The notes: generated by a model from the sequence alone, not told the origin. A DNA stretch of 64,000 nucleotides from Planctomyces sp. SH-PL62 (GCA_945893045.1 CAMDEA010000003.1:1-64000), one strand, 5' to 3'; counted from the stretch's first letter, positions 44,288 to 53,487 are shown. Numbers and translations are program-made.

Positions 44288-45307
44288 ATGTTGAATTCCC
44301 GTCTGCTCCCCGTTTGTCTCACCTTGATCGTCGGTTTGTGTTGCGCGGCTTCCGCGTCAGCTCAGCAGCAGCAATTGAGCTGGGCTGAGCAGATGTTTGA
44401 TCAGCGGAATATCGACTTCGGTGTCGTCGCCCGCGGCTCGGACGCGGTCGCTCGCGTGAAGATCACGAACAAATGGAATCGAGCGATCCATATCGCCGAC
44501 GTTCGGACGACTTGCGGTTGCTCGGCCGGTAAGCCGACCAAGACTTCGCTGGAGAGTCTGGAGGAAGGCTATATCGAAGTGACGATGGACACCAAGAAGT
44601 TCACGCGTCGAAAGGACTCGAACGTCATCATCACGTTTGATACGCCGTGGGCGGCTGAGGTTCGCATCCCGATCACCGCCTACATTCGGACCGACGTGGT
44701 CTTCGATCCTGGCTCGGTGAACTTCGGCGCGGTCGAGTACGGCAAAGAGGCGACTCGCACGGTCAAGCTGCAATATGCCGGCCGAAATGATTGGCAAATC
44801 AAAGAGATCAAGAGCCGCACTGAGTCCGTCGTGGCTAAAGCGGTCGAAACGGTTCGCGGCAACGGCCGAGTGGATTACGACATTGTCGTCTCACTGGCTC
44901 CGAACACCCCGGCCAGCACCATCCGCGAGCAACTGACGATCGTCACCGACGACCAGACCAGCCCGCATGTGCCGCTGCTGGTGGAAGCGAATGTGGAAGC
45001 GGATGTGGTTGTGACTCCCGCCATCGTGTCGCTGGGGGTGATGAAGCCGGGCGAGGCGAAGCAATTCAACATCGTCATCAAGGGACGGCAGCCGTTCCAA
45101 ATCGACAAGATCGAGTGCGATTCGGACACTGGCATCTTCAAAGTCCGCCTGCCGCAGAACGCCGCGCAGGTGCATGTGCTGCCGATGACGATCACCGCGC
45201 CGGATAAGCCGGGCAATCTCTCTGAAGAATTCACTGTGACCGTCAACGGCCGGCCGGCTCCGGTCACGTTCAAAGCGATCGGCAAGATCAGCGAGCCGAA
45301 CGGCTGA
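44288..45307 (+). CDS. DUF1573-domain exported protein
   Basis: A 339-residue secreted or periplasmic protein. The signal peptide (LPVCLTLIVGLCCAASASA) is followed by three Ig-like domains of the DUF1573/ASPM-SPD-2-Hydin type: DFGVVARGSDAVARVKITN (near residue 40), FGAVEYGKEATRTVKL (near 145) and SLGVMKPGEAKQFNIVI (near 250). The family has no firm molecular function; in planctomycetes it is common as small exported proteins. The ATG at 44288 is chosen because the signal peptide begins there. An intrinsic terminator follows at 45341. Confidence 0.85.
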   Translation: MLNSRLLPVCLTLIVGLCCAASASAQQQQLSWAEQMFDQRNIDFGVVARGSDAVARVKITNKWNRAIHIADVRTTCGCSAGKPTKTSLESLEEGYIEVTMDTKKFTRRKDSNVIITFDTPWAAEVRIPITAYIRTDVVFDPGSVNFGAVEYGKEATRTVKLQYAGRNDWQIKEIKSRTESVVAKAVETVRGNGRVDYDIVVSLAPNTPASTIREQLTIVTDDQTSPHVPLLVEANVEADVVVTPAIVSLGVMKPGEAKQFNIVIKGRQPFQIDKIECDSDTGIFKVRLPQNAAQVHVLPMTITAPDKPGNLSEEFTVTVNGRPAPVTFKAIGKISEPNG

Positions 45308-45340
45308 GATTCTGACGCCGGATGATTTCGAGAAACACGC

Positions 45341-45370
45341 AACCCCCGGTCATCGCGGCCGGGGGTTTTC
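45341..45370 (+). terminator. Intrinsic terminator after the DUF1573 gene
   Basis: AACCCCCGG pairs with CCGGGGGTT around a ~10-nt loop and runs into TTTTCGTT. It is well placed 34 nt after the stop codon; the convergent propeller gene ends at 45389. Confidence 0.8.
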
Positions 45371-45388
45371 GTTGCGCCACGAGCGAAC

Positions 45389-46624
45389 CTACTTCCCAAC
45401 TTGCAGGCACTTGAGCGTGCGCGAGTCGCGGACGAAGAGCCGTCCGTTGGAGAGCGCCGGAAGCGCACGAGTTGTCGAACGGAACACGCGGGCGCGGGCG
45501 AGTTCTTGATAGCGGCGTGAGTCAGGCTTCCAAAGAATCAATTCGCCGTCGGTCGTCTGCATCAGCATCTTGCCGTCCGCGGCGATCAGTGTTCCGAAGC
45601 CGAAGCTGGGCTTCGACCACAACACTTTCTGCGAGCGCGGGTCGAGACAACGCAGTTCGGAATCCTCGACTCGTTCCTGGCCGTGAATACCGAAGAGCAA
45701 TCCCTCCTGAACCAGCGGCGTCATGTATTGGCTGGAGATCAGATCGTCGCTGTTCCATCTTTCTTCGGCCGATGTCGCACCGATCTTGGCGAAGACGGCT
45801 CCGACTCCGTAGTGGGCCGAGACAAACAGATTTCCATCGAGCACGATCGGCGAGGCTCCGTTGACCGTCGGGCCACGTTTGCCGAACGGGAACTCGAAGC
45901 GGACCTTGCCGGTGTCGGGATCGAGCGACACGGTCTTCGATCGCGTGACAAAGATCGCGTGCCTGGTGCCGTTTACCGTCGCGAGCACCGGTGACGAATA
46001 GCTGGCGTCGTCATCGACGGATTTCCAAATGGTTTTTCCGGTTGCCAACTCGAACGCGACGATCCCCGCACCGGTTCGACCGGCCCCGACGTTGACGAGT
46101 AGCTTGTCGCCAATCGCAATCGGCGTGCTCCCCGCGCCGAAATAACCTTCCGGAGCTTTGAATTCGGTGTGCGTGTCCCGTTTCCAGATTTGTCTTCCCG
46201 ATTTCAATTCGAGAGAGCGCAGAGTTCCTTGAGCACCGAACACGAAGACTCGGTCGCCCTGAATAACCGGCACGCAACGCGGGCCTTGGTCGTCAGAGAA
46301 GCCGCTGGAGAATTTTGTGGGACTGCCGTCCTTCCATTTCGTCTTGCCGGTCGTCGTGTCGATCGCTTCGGCAACCTCTTCGTCATCGACTCGATGAAAC
46401 AAGACGGCTGTGTTGCCGGCGACCGCCAAGCCGGAGAACCCTCCGCCAACTTCGCGCTGCCACAGGACAGGCGGGCCGTCCTTCGGCCATGAGTCGGCGA
46501 GTTTTTCGTCTGCTGCGGCGCGGCCGTCGCGGTTGGGGCCGAGAATCTGCGGCCAATCGCCGGCCGGAAGAGTGTTTGTCGAGAACACGAGGAAAGACAA
46601 CGCTAAGCAGAATTGAATGCGCAC
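45389..46624 (-). CDS. PQQ-like beta-propeller repeat protein
   Basis: A 411-residue exported protein starting at GTG 46624 (GGAG 7 nt upstream), with signal peptide FCLALSFLVFSTNTLPAG. The mature protein opens DWPQILGPNRDGRA, the usual start of planctomycete PQQ-like (WD-like) propellers, and has repeats such as AIDTTTGKTKWK, LELKSGRQIWKR, FELATGKTIWKS and LDPRSQKVLWSK. These blades form an 8-bladed propeller; the cofactor-binding residues of true PQQ dehydrogenases are not evident, so it is probably non-catalytic. Its promoter side faces the palindrome at 46643. Confidence 0.85.
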   Translation of the reverse strand: MRIQFCLALSFLVFSTNTLPAGDWPQILGPNRDGRAAADEKLADSWPKDGPPVLWQREVGGGFSGLAVAGNTAVLFHRVDDEEVAEAIDTTTGKTKWKDGSPTKFSSGFSDDQGPRCVPVIQGDRVFVFGAQGTLRSLELKSGRQIWKRDTHTEFKAPEGYFGAGSTPIAIGDKLLVNVGAGRTGAGIVAFELATGKTIWKSVDDDASYSSPVLATVNGTRHAIFVTRSKTVSLDPDTGKVRFEFPFGKRGPTVNGASPIVLDGNLFVSAHYGVGAVFAKIGATSAEERWNSDDLISSQYMTPLVQEGLLFGIHGQERVEDSELRCLDPRSQKVLWSKPSFGFGTLIAADGKMLMQTTDGELILWKPDSRRYQELARARVFRSTTRALPALSNGRLFVRDSRTLKCLQVGK

Positions 46625-46642
46625 GAGAGGACTCCGTTTTTC

Positions 46643-46699
46643 GTGGGGCAGGTTTTCAACCTGCCAAGCCGGTACGGGCAGGTTGAAAACCTGCCCCAC
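46643..46699. repeat. GTGG-headed nested palindrome, GGCAGGTTTTCAACCTGCC family
   Basis: Arms GTGGGGCAGGTTTTCAACC and GGTTGAAAACCTGCCCCAC surround a short loop. A lone unit of the same family is at 42702-42720. Confidence 0.85.
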
Positions 46700-46701
46700 G
46701 A

Positions 46702-47262
46702 TTACTGGGCTGCCTTCAGCAGTTTGATGAACTCTTTGACGAACGGCGTGTTGTCCATCCAGACGCGAGCCGTCACGAAGTTGCCATCGACGACGACTTG
46801 CTGATTGACGTACTTGCCGCCGACTTGAGTGATGTCGAGCGCGCACTTGGCGACGGTCGTGGCCGTGCGGCCCTTCAGGCAATCGGCGGCGGCGGCGATC
46901 TCGATGCCGTGGCAGACCGACGCGACCGGTTTGTTCTTCTCGAAGAAATGCCGCGTGATCTTCAGCAGGTCTTGATCGTAGCGCAGGTATTCGGGGGCTC
47001 GGCCGCCGGAGAGGAACAGGCCGGCGTAGTCGTCCGGCTTCACATCGCGAAAGGCGATGTCGGCTTGCAAGTGATAGCCGGCAGTCTCTTGTGTGATGTC
47101 CCAGGTCGAGCCAGGCGGGATCTCGTGCAGCACCATGTGATACAGCTTCTTCTCCGGGCCAGCGACGACGACCTCAAAGCCATCTTCGGGCAGTCGGAAA
47201 AACGGATACATCGTGTCGAGGACTTCGGTCGCATCGCCGATGACGAGCAGAACCTTGGGCAT
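46702..47262 (-). CDS. DJ-1/PfpI family protein
   Basis: A 186-residue class I glutamine-amidotransferase-like protein. Start MPKVLLVIGD at 47262, with AGGAGAG upstream on the minus strand. FLSGGRAPEYLR holds the conserved Gly/Arg patch, and SVCHGIE (Cys117, His118) is the nucleophile elbow. Members act as glyoxalase/deglycase-like enzymes, chaperones or intracellular proteases; I cannot choose. The 19 nt between the stop and the downstream propeller-gene palindrome suggest separate insertions rather than an operon leader. Confidence 0.88.
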   Translation of the reverse strand: MPKVLLVIGDATEVLDTMYPFFRLPEDGFEVVVAGPEKKLYHMVLHEIPPGSTWDITQETAGYHLQADIAFRDVKPDDYAGLFLSGGRAPEYLRYDQDLLKITRHFFEKNKPVASVCHGIEIAAAADCLKGRTATTVAKCALDITQVGGKYVNQQVVVDGNFVTARVWMDNTPFVKEFIKLLKAAQ

Positions 47263-47361
47263 GAGCGAACTCTCCTGAGAAGTTGGGGAACCGGACCAGC
47301 GGCGGCGAAGCATATCAGGCACACCGAAAGATGGGAGTTCGGCCGAATGCCGCCCTGTGCC

Positions 47362-47405
47362 GGAGTCGCTCCGCGACTCCGAGCCGAGTTGCGGAGCAAC
47401 TCGGC
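47362..47405. repeat. Two adjacent short hairpins
   Basis: GGAGTCGCTCCGCGACTCC (47362-47380) and GCCGAGTTGCGGAGCAACTCGGC (47383-47405) stand side by side in the gap between the DJ-1 and EVE genes, the second being an inverted, diverged version of the first. Confidence 0.6.
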
Positions 47406-47475
47406 CACAAGACGTCTGGCGGGGCTAGAGCAAACTCATCAACGCCGCCAGAATCCCGCCGAAGGAAAAACATTC

Positions 47476-47985
47476 ATGGCGACCAAAAAGAAACCCGCTC
47501 ACGCCGCTCGGCAGTATTGGCTCTTCAAGTCAGAGCCGGAGTCGTACTCGATTGCCGATCTGGCGTGCGAGCCGAACAAGACGACGTTTTGGGACGGTGT
47601 CCGAAATTATCAAGCTCGAAATTTGCTGCGCGACACGATCAAGCGGGGCGACCGAGTGCTGTTCTATCACAGCAACGCCGAACCGATGGCGATTGTTGGC
47701 ACAGCCGAGGTTGTGCAGACCGGCTATCCGGATCACACAGCGTTCGACCCCCACGACCATCACTTCGATCCCAAGAGCAAACCCGATCAGCCGACGTGGT
47801 TTATGATCGATGTGAAGCTGCTGCAAGTTTTTCCGAAACAAGTGACTCGCGAGGAACTCAAGGCGTGCTCCGCGCTGAGCGACATGATGGTACTGCGGCG
47901 GGGAGCAAGGCTGTCGATTCAGCCGGTGACTTCAGCGGAATGGCAAGTCGTGCATCGGCTCGCGGGAGTGAAAGACAAACCTTAG
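47476..47985 (+). CDS. EVE-domain protein
   Basis: A 169-residue EVE-domain protein (PUA-like fold) such as human THYN1. Typical motifs: YWLFKSEPESYSIADL at the start, FWDGVRNYQARN near residue 42, VLFYHSN near residue 65 and a D/H-rich loop PHDHHFDPKS. The fold binds modified bases in DNA or RNA. The ATG at 47476 has GAAGGAA upstream; the frame open to 46798 is antisense to the DJ-1 gene. Followed 35 nt later by the DUF3179 gene. Confidence 0.9.
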   Translation: MATKKKPAHAARQYWLFKSEPESYSIADLACEPNKTTFWDGVRNYQARNLLRDTIKRGDRVLFYHSNAEPMAIVGTAEVVQTGYPDHTAFDPHDHHFDPKSKPDQPTWFMIDVKLLQVFPKQVTREELKACSALSDMMVLRRGARLSIQPVTSAEWQVVHRLAGVKDKP

Positions 47986-48020
47986 CGTGCAGTTCGCAAT
48001 CAACCAGAAATGAGTACGCC

Positions 48021-49013
48021 ATGAAGCATTCCGCAATTGTCCTAGCGTTATTCATTGGATTGGCTTGGGGGACGTGTCTGGATGCGGAGGAACCGCGGCC
48101 GATCGTCGCCAAGCCGGGGTCGTTCAAGCCGTTGACCGAGCCGCCGTGCTCGTATTGCTCGACGCAGAACCGGAAGCGATTGGTGAAACCAGACGACCGC
48201 GTGCTGGCTTGGATTCGTGGTGCTCACAATGGCGGAGCGATTCCAGTGCGACATTGTTTGTCGGCTTCGCGAGTCATCAACGACACGTATGGGCTGTTCT
48301 TTTATGACCCGGACGGCGGCTACGTCGCGGCGTACCAGAAGGATTACGGCTACGAGTTTCACGGTTGGCGCAACGGAGTGATGGTCGTGAAAGGACGCGA
48401 CGGCACACTCTGGTCGGCCTTGAGCGGCCGAGCGATCTCCGGTCCGCAAGCCGGAAAGCGGCTGAGTCGCATCCCCAACGTGATGACCGAGTGGTCGCAC
48501 TGGCTGATGCTGCATCCCGAATCGACCGCCTACGACTTGTTCGATGGCCAGAAGTATGAAATCAAAGAACTGCCGATCGAGATGAGCGCGGAGGCCAAGC
48601 AGTCGATGGGCACAGTCGATGATCGACTCCAGCCGCTGACGTGGGTGCATGGGGTCGAAGTCGGCGACTCGGCAAAGGCATTCCCGCTGAACGATTCGGT
48701 CGAGCGTGCGTGCTTTATCGGTGATGTGAGTGGCGAACCGGTCGCGGTGTTTTGGTATGGGCCGACGAAATCGTCGGTCGCGTTTCGGAGAAAGCTCGAT
48801 GACCGCACGCTGACGTTTTTTGCGGATGACATCTCGCCGGAGACGGCTCCGTTCAAAGACAAAGAAACCGGCAGCCGTTGGACGTTGGCCGGCCGCTGCG
48901 TGGATGGCCCGCTCAAAGGACGCGAGCTGACCTGGATCGACAGCGTCCAGTGCCGCTGGTACGCCTGGGCGGCCGAGTTTCCGAAAACAGAAATCTCGAA
49001 GGGACCGAAATGA
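48021..49013 (+). CDS. DUF3179 domain-containing exported protein
   Basis: A 330-residue protein with N-terminal signal peptide (HSAIVLALFIGLAWGTCLDA). The body matches DUF3179: DDRVLAWIRG, SALSGRAI, the DRLQPLTWVHGVEVGDSAKAFP stretch near residue 200, FWYGPTKSSVAF near residue 245 and WTLAGRCVDGPLKGREL near the end. Function unknown; exported, presumably periplasmic. The stop codon overlaps the next gene's start (ATGA), so the pair is translationally coupled. Confidence 0.87.
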   Translation: MKHSAIVLALFIGLAWGTCLDAEEPRPIVAKPGSFKPLTEPPCSYCSTQNRKRLVKPDDRVLAWIRGAHNGGAIPVRHCLSASRVINDTYGLFFYDPDGGYVAAYQKDYGYEFHGWRNGVMVVKGRDGTLWSALSGRAISGPQAGKRLSRIPNVMTEWSHWLMLHPESTAYDLFDGQKYEIKELPIEMSAEAKQSMGTVDDRLQPLTWVHGVEVGDSAKAFPLNDSVERACFIGDVSGEPVAVFWYGPTKSSVAFRRKLDDRTLTFFADDISPETAPFKDKETGSRWTLAGRCVDGPLKGRELTWIDSVQCRWYAWAAEFPKTEISKGPK

Positions 49014-49822
49014 GTCTGCTGGATCACCTCGAACGCCGATTACGACGTTTCACGATTCCGAACCTCACGGGATACCTCGCGGGGTTTCAAGGAGCGTTGT
49101 GGGTGCTGGCGGCCATCATGCCACCTCGGCTGGGAGCGGGGACGGTTCTCGACGGGTTCCAGTTGGTCCCCGCCAAGGTGATGCAGGGGGAGGTCTGGCG
49201 ACTAGTGACGTTCGTGTTCCTGCCTCCGGGAGACAGCATTTGGGCGATCTTCGGCATCTACTTGTTTTGGCTGATGGGAACCGCGCTGGAAGGTCATTGG
49301 GGAACGTTGCGGTACAACGTCTATGTGTTGATCTCGGTGTTGGCGACGATTGCCGCGGCGTTCCTGTTGCCCAACGGTGGGCCGGCCACGAACACGTTCA
49401 TCGACACGTCGGTCTTCCTGGCGTTCGCTTACCTGTATCCGAATTTCACGCTCTCCATTTATTTCATTCTGCCGATCCGCATTAAGTGGTTCGCGTTGCT
49501 GGCCTGGCTGAGCTACGCCGTCACGTTGGCCGTGGGCGATTGGTCCGACCGGGCCTACGTGCTGGCGTCATTGTGCAATTTCCTGCTGTACTTTGGCCGT
49601 GACATCTTCTGGCGGATGCGATTCAGAAAACGTCAGATGGAGACCGCCTTTCGCAAGGTGACTGAAGGGGACCTGCCGTTTCATAACTGCGTCATCTGCG
49701 GTCTGACCGAACGTGACGAACCGACGGAGGACTTCCGAATCTGCTCCAAGTGCGACGCCGGCACGTTCGAGTATTGCGGTCAACACCTTCGCAACCACGA
49801 GCATCGCGTGAAAGAATCGTAG
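49010..49822 (+). CDS. Rhomboid-like membrane protein with C-terminal zinc-finger-like Cys cluster
   Basis: A 270-residue polytopic protein, about six TM segments between residues 18 and 195. GEVWRLVTFVFLP and LFWLMGTALEGHWGT resemble rhomboid/Der1 L1-TM regions, but the GxSG nucleophile motif expected in TM4 is replaced by DTSVFLAF, so it may be an inactive rhomboid-like protein. The cytoplasmic C-terminus has CVICG...CSKCDAGTFEYC (residues ~225-258), likely a small zinc site. Its 4-bp ATGA overlap with DUF3179 implies coupled translation. The call rests on motif resemblance only. Confidence 0.7.
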   Translation: MSLLDHLERRLRRFTIPNLTGYLAGFQGALWVLAAIMPPRLGAGTVLDGFQLVPAKVMQGEVWRLVTFVFLPPGDSIWAIFGIYLFWLMGTALEGHWGTLRYNVYVLISVLATIAAAFLLPNGGPATNTFIDTSVFLAFAYLYPNFTLSIYFILPIRIKWFALLAWLSYAVTLAVGDWSDRAYVLASLCNFLLYFGRDIFWRMRFRKRQMETAFRKVTEGDLPFHNCVICGLTERDEPTEDFRICSKCDAGTFEYCGQHLRNHEHRVKES

Positions 49823-49863
49823 TCCACGCGGCTCGTGTGCGCGTCCCCTTCCAAGAGCCCCTT

Positions 49864-50916
49864 ATGCGTTCCTTTCTGCTCCTCTTGATTTGCGGCCTCA
49901 TCGCCACCAGCGTCAGCGCCGCCGAACCACTGCGAGCCGTGCTGCTGGATGCCGCGCAGCTCGACGACGTTCGCGCTCAAACACTCCGACTTGCGGACTT
50001 CAATGCGGTTGTGTTTGTCGTCGAGGCGGACACTTCGCGACGCGAGATCGTACGTGCCTCCGCAACAGCGAAGCGTCACGATCTGCCCTGTTACTTTTGG
50101 ATCGAAGTCGCGCGCTGCCCGCGTCTGGCGGACGAGCGGCCGGAGTTGATGGCCAGCTTGCAGGGGCATCTGGAGTGGCGGCGCTTTTATCCCAACTCGC
50201 AAGAGCCGCGCGATGACGAGGTCGTGAAGACGTATCCGTGGGTGCCGATCCTGTCGCGTGAGGGATTCGATGCGCAGTTAGCTCGCGTGACGAAATTGCT
50301 CGACGGCCTGCCGACTCCGAGCGGTCTGTTCCTCAACGATCTGCAAGGGGCACCGTCCGCGTGTGGCTGTGGGCATCCGCTCTGCCGTTGGACGGCCGAC
50401 TACGGGCCGAAACGCACGAATACGAAACTCGGCCCTGATGCCGCCGCGCAGTTTGTGGAACAAGTTCAGAAGAAGACCCGCGTGCCGCTCGTCATTCCCG
50501 TGTGGGCGACCGAGTGCGAAGCTCACGACAAGCCGACGCTGTGCGCTGGCATCGGTTGTTTCGAGGGTTTGTGCTGGAAGGAATTTGCCAAGCAACTGAC
50601 GCCGCTGGCCGAGCGTCCGGAACCCCTCGCGCTGCTGCTGCCGTTCCGAGCGTTCGAGCGCGACTTGCCGATTTACCCGGATCGAGCCGGTTGGGTTCGC
50701 GAAGCGGTCGAGTTGATGCAAGCTCAGCCGGCGCGGCATCGCGGCACACCGGTGCCTCCCGAGCGGTTGATCGCGGTGCTGCAAGGTTGGGATGTCACGA
50801 ATCGCGAGGTGATGGCTCAAATCGCCCAGGCTCAACTGGCCGGGGCCGGCGGGTTCATCGTGTCGCTCGTGCCCATTGAGCAAGATTGGGAACCGCGCCT
50901 CGTGAGGTGGAAGTAG
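49864..50916 (+). CDS. Exported protein of unknown function
   Basis: A 350-residue protein with signal peptide (FLLLLICGLIATSVSAAEP). The mature part alternates strands and helices in a TIM-barrel-like way (FNAVVFVVEAD, PCYFWIEVARC, GLFLNDLQGA, IPVWATECEA, GGFIVSLVPIEQDWEP), recalling glycosidase-like hypothetical proteins. CGCGHPLC near residue 165 may bind metal. No family recognised. It starts 41 nt after the rhomboid-like gene and ends 3 nt before the ATP-grasp gene, so the two are probably one transcript. Confidence 0.6.
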   Translation: MRSFLLLLICGLIATSVSAAEPLRAVLLDAAQLDDVRAQTLRLADFNAVVFVVEADTSRREIVRASATAKRHDLPCYFWIEVARCPRLADERPELMASLQGHLEWRRFYPNSQEPRDDEVVKTYPWVPILSREGFDAQLARVTKLLDGLPTPSGLFLNDLQGAPSACGCGHPLCRWTADYGPKRTNTKLGPDAAAQFVEQVQKKTRVPLVIPVWATECEAHDKPTLCAGIGCFEGLCWKEFAKQLTPLAERPEPLALLLPFRAFERDLPIYPDRAGWVREAVELMQAQPARHRGTPVPPERLIAVLQGWDVTNREVMAQIAQAQLAGAGGFIVSLVPIEQDWEPRLVRWK

Positions 50917-50919
50917 TCC

Positions 50920-51957
50920 ATGCGAGTCTTCGTTTCCGAATACGTCTGCGGCGGCGCGTGGCCGCAGAAGCAGCTTGCAACATCGATGGCTCGCGAAGGC
51001 CAAGCGATGCTGGCCGCGCTGGTCGAAGACATCGCGCAGGTTCCCGGCTGCGAAGTGGTGACGACCTGGGATGCTCGGCTGGGGCCTTGCCCGTTGCAAA
51101 ACTGCGAAGTGCGGATCGTTGGCTCGGCCTCGGATGAGTTGTCGCTGTTCCGCGAGTTGATTCGTGACAGTGATGCTGTGTGGATCATCGCGCCGGAGAC
51201 GAACGGCGAGTTGCTGAAGCGGGCATTGCAGGTACGGCTCGTGAATGACATTGAGGCTCCGCGATCCTCCCCTCGCCGATTCCTGGGAGCGTCCGACCGA
51301 GCGATCATGCTGGCCTCGGACAAACTGCCGCTCGCGACGTGGTTGCAGGAGCGATCCATACCGACTCCGGAAACCTTGCCGTTCAATCCGGTGGATCGTC
51401 AAGCGGTGCGCTGGCCCGAACCGACGATCATCAAGCGACGCGATGGAGCCGGCTCCCAAGATATGTTTCTGGTGCGTGACGGCTTCGACCTGTGGAACGC
51501 TCGCCACGAGTTGGGTCGATTGAACGAACCTGAGACATTTATCCAACAACCCTTCATTGCCGGGAAAGCGCTTTCGGTCGCGTTGCTGATCTCCGAGGAC
51601 GGCACGATTCTGGAAGTCTTTCCCGTGGCCGAGCAGCATCTGAGCGACGATGGCCATTTCAAATATCAGGGCGGTCGAATTCCCGCCGAAATCTCTCCAG
51701 AGGCCGCACTCGCCGTACAACAACTCGCCGAGCGAGCTTGCCGAGCAGTACACGGCCTGACGGGCTACGTCGGCTGCGACCTCGTGCTGCCCGATGCCTC
51801 ACCGCCACAACCGACGCTGATCGAAATCAATCCGCGACTGACAAGCAGTTATCTGGGCTATCGGCAACTCACCGACGACAACATTCCGGCTCGGTTGCTC
51901 GCGACGAACTCCGAACCCTTGCGGTGGATGTCGGCTCCGGTCACGTTTACGGTGTGA
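50920..51957 (+). CDS. ATP-grasp ligase (MfnD-like?)
   Basis: A 345-residue ATP-grasp protein. EYVCGGAWP opens the protein; SDKLPLATWLQERSIPTPET marks the pre-ATP-grasp boundary; IIKRRDGAGSQD holds a nucleotide-binding Lys; FIQQPFIAG near residue 207 and LIEINPRLTSSY near residue 308 carry metal and phosphate ligands. The family ligates a carboxylate to an amine or thiol. The N-terminus resembles the tyramine-glutamate ligase type of methanofuran synthesis, which planctomycetes with C1-transfer genes could use (inference). Three nt separate it from the upstream gene. Confidence 0.75.
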   Translation: MRVFVSEYVCGGAWPQKQLATSMAREGQAMLAALVEDIAQVPGCEVVTTWDARLGPCPLQNCEVRIVGSASDELSLFRELIRDSDAVWIIAPETNGELLKRALQVRLVNDIEAPRSSPRRFLGASDRAIMLASDKLPLATWLQERSIPTPETLPFNPVDRQAVRWPEPTIIKRRDGAGSQDMFLVRDGFDLWNARHELGRLNEPETFIQQPFIAGKALSVALLISEDGTILEVFPVAEQHLSDDGHFKYQGGRIPAEISPEAALAVQQLAERACRAVHGLTGYVGCDLVLPDASPPQPTLIEINPRLTSSYLGYRQLTDDNIPARLLATNSEPLRWMSAPVTFTV

Positions 51958-51984
51958 GTCCATCAAAGTAGACGAGGGTCTTCC

Positions 51985-53487
51985 ATGAGTCTTGCTTTCG
52001 ACAACTCAGCGCTTCTCAGTCGTCGCGGTTTCTTCTCTTGGACGCAGACGGGCCTTGGTGGCGCGGCGTTGGCGAGTTTGCTGTCGCGGAACGGTGACAT
52101 CCGCGCGGCGGTCGTGCCGGGCGAGGCGAGTGATCCGCCACCGCATTTTGCGGCGAAGGCCAAGCGCGTGATTCACATCGTGGCGTGCGGTGGAGTCAGT
52201 CAGATCGACACGCTGGATTACAAGCCGGAGTTGGCCAAACGGCACGGGCAGACGCTTGGCGGTGACGAGAAGCCGGATGTGTTCTTCGGTCAGGTCGGCT
52301 TGTTGCGGAAGAACGATTGGGAGTTTCGGCAGCGCGGTGAATGCGGCTTGTGGGTCTCGGAGTTGCTGCCGCACCTCGCGACGGTCGCGGATGAGCTGAC
52401 CGTGGTTCGCTCGATGTGGGCCGAGACCAGCAATCACACGCCAGCGACCTTTCAGGAGCAATCGGGGTTCCGTCTGAACGGCTTCCCGACGATGGGGGCG
52501 TGGCTGTCGTACGGACTCGGCAACGACACCGACAATCTGCCGACCTACGTCGTCATCCCAGACACACGCGGGCTGCCGGCGGGTGGGTCGATCAATTGGT
52601 CGAATGGCTTCCTGCCGGCGCGGCATCAAGGGGTCGTCATCCGCAGCCGAGGCGTCCCCATCGACGACTTGCAACCGGCTCGGCCGATTGATGGACGCGC
52701 GGAATTGGCATCGCGAGCATTGCTGCGGCAACTCAATGAACAGCATTTGCGGAGAACAGCTCCGGTCGGACTCAGTGATGTCGCGGAAGAAGAGTTGGCC
52801 AGAGTCCCCGGCCATGATGCGCTCATCGCGCGGATTCGCAGTTATGAATTGGCCGCGAAGATGCAGCTCACCGTGCCGGAAGTTGCGGACTTGGCCGCTG
52901 AGACGGCCGCGACTCAGGACAATTACGGATTGAACGACAAAGGGACGGCCGATTTTGGACGTGGGTGTTTGCTCGCGCGGCGGCTGCTCGAACGGGGCGT
53001 GCGGTTCATCCAGATGATGTCCGGCGGAGCGTTCGGATCGCCGCGCATCAATTGGGACGGCCACGAAGACATGCGTGAGAACCACGCGCGCGAAGCGGGC
53101 CGCATCGACCAGCCCATCGCCGCCCTGATTCGCGATCTCAAACAGCGCGGAATGCTCGACGAAACGCTGGTGTTGTTCACCTCCGAGTTCGGCCGCACGC
53201 CGTTCGCGCAGTCAGCGGCCGGAGTGCTCGGAGCCGGTCGCGATCACAACCAATACGGCTTCAGCGTGTGGATGTGCGGAGCGGGACTCAAGCCCGGCCT
53301 CGCGTTTGGTTCGACGGATGAGGTCGGTTGGAAGGCGGTCGAGAATCGCGTCTCGTGGCACGACTTCCACGCCACGGTTCTGCATCTACTCGGCATCGAG
53401 CACGAACGCCTGACGTACTACCACAACGGCATCCAACGGCGTCTGACGAACGTGCATGGCGAATTGATCGACGGCATCCTGGCGTAA
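51985..53487 (+). CDS. DUF1501 family protein
   Basis: A 500-residue DUF1501 protein. The N-terminus SRRGFFSWTQTGLGGAAL is a twin-arginine export signal. HIVACGGVSQIDTLDYKP is the first family motif; RSMWAETSNHTPATFQEQSG the second; INWDGHEDMRENH and FTSEFGRTPFAQ near 360-405 the third, then AGRDHNQYGFSVWMCGAG. Sulfatase-like fold, role unproven. Compared with the DUF1501 at 13715, this one has the fuller NWDGH and DHN motifs of the common planctomycete type. A GTAGACGAG fragment lies just upstream (51967-51975). Confidence 0.9.
   Translation: MSLAFDNSALLSRRGFFSWTQTGLGGAALASLLSRNGDIRAAVVPGEASDPPPHFAAKAKRVIHIVACGGVSQIDTLDYKPELAKRHGQTLGGDEKPDVFFGQVGLLRKNDWEFRQRGECGLWVSELLPHLATVADELTVVRSMWAETSNHTPATFQEQSGFRLNGFPTMGAWLSYGLGNDTDNLPTYVVIPDTRGLPAGGSINWSNGFLPARHQGVVIRSRGVPIDDLQPARPIDGRAELASRALLRQLNEQHLRRTAPVGLSDVAEEELARVPGHDALIARIRSYELAAKMQLTVPEVADLAAETAATQDNYGLNDKGTADFGRGCLLARRLLERGVRFIQMMSGGAFGSPRINWDGHEDMRENHAREAGRIDQPIAALIRDLKQRGMLDETLVLFTSEFGRTPFAQSAAGVLGAGRDHNQYGFSVWMCGAGLKPGLAFGSTDEVGWKAVENRVSWHDFHATVLHLLGIEHERLTYYHNGIQRRLTNVHGELIDGILA

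Noticed and set aside
46798-47475. N-terminal extension of the EVE-domain frame
   Set aside because: Antisense to the DJ-1 gene and has no EVE homology; the ATG at 47476 has its own ribosome site.
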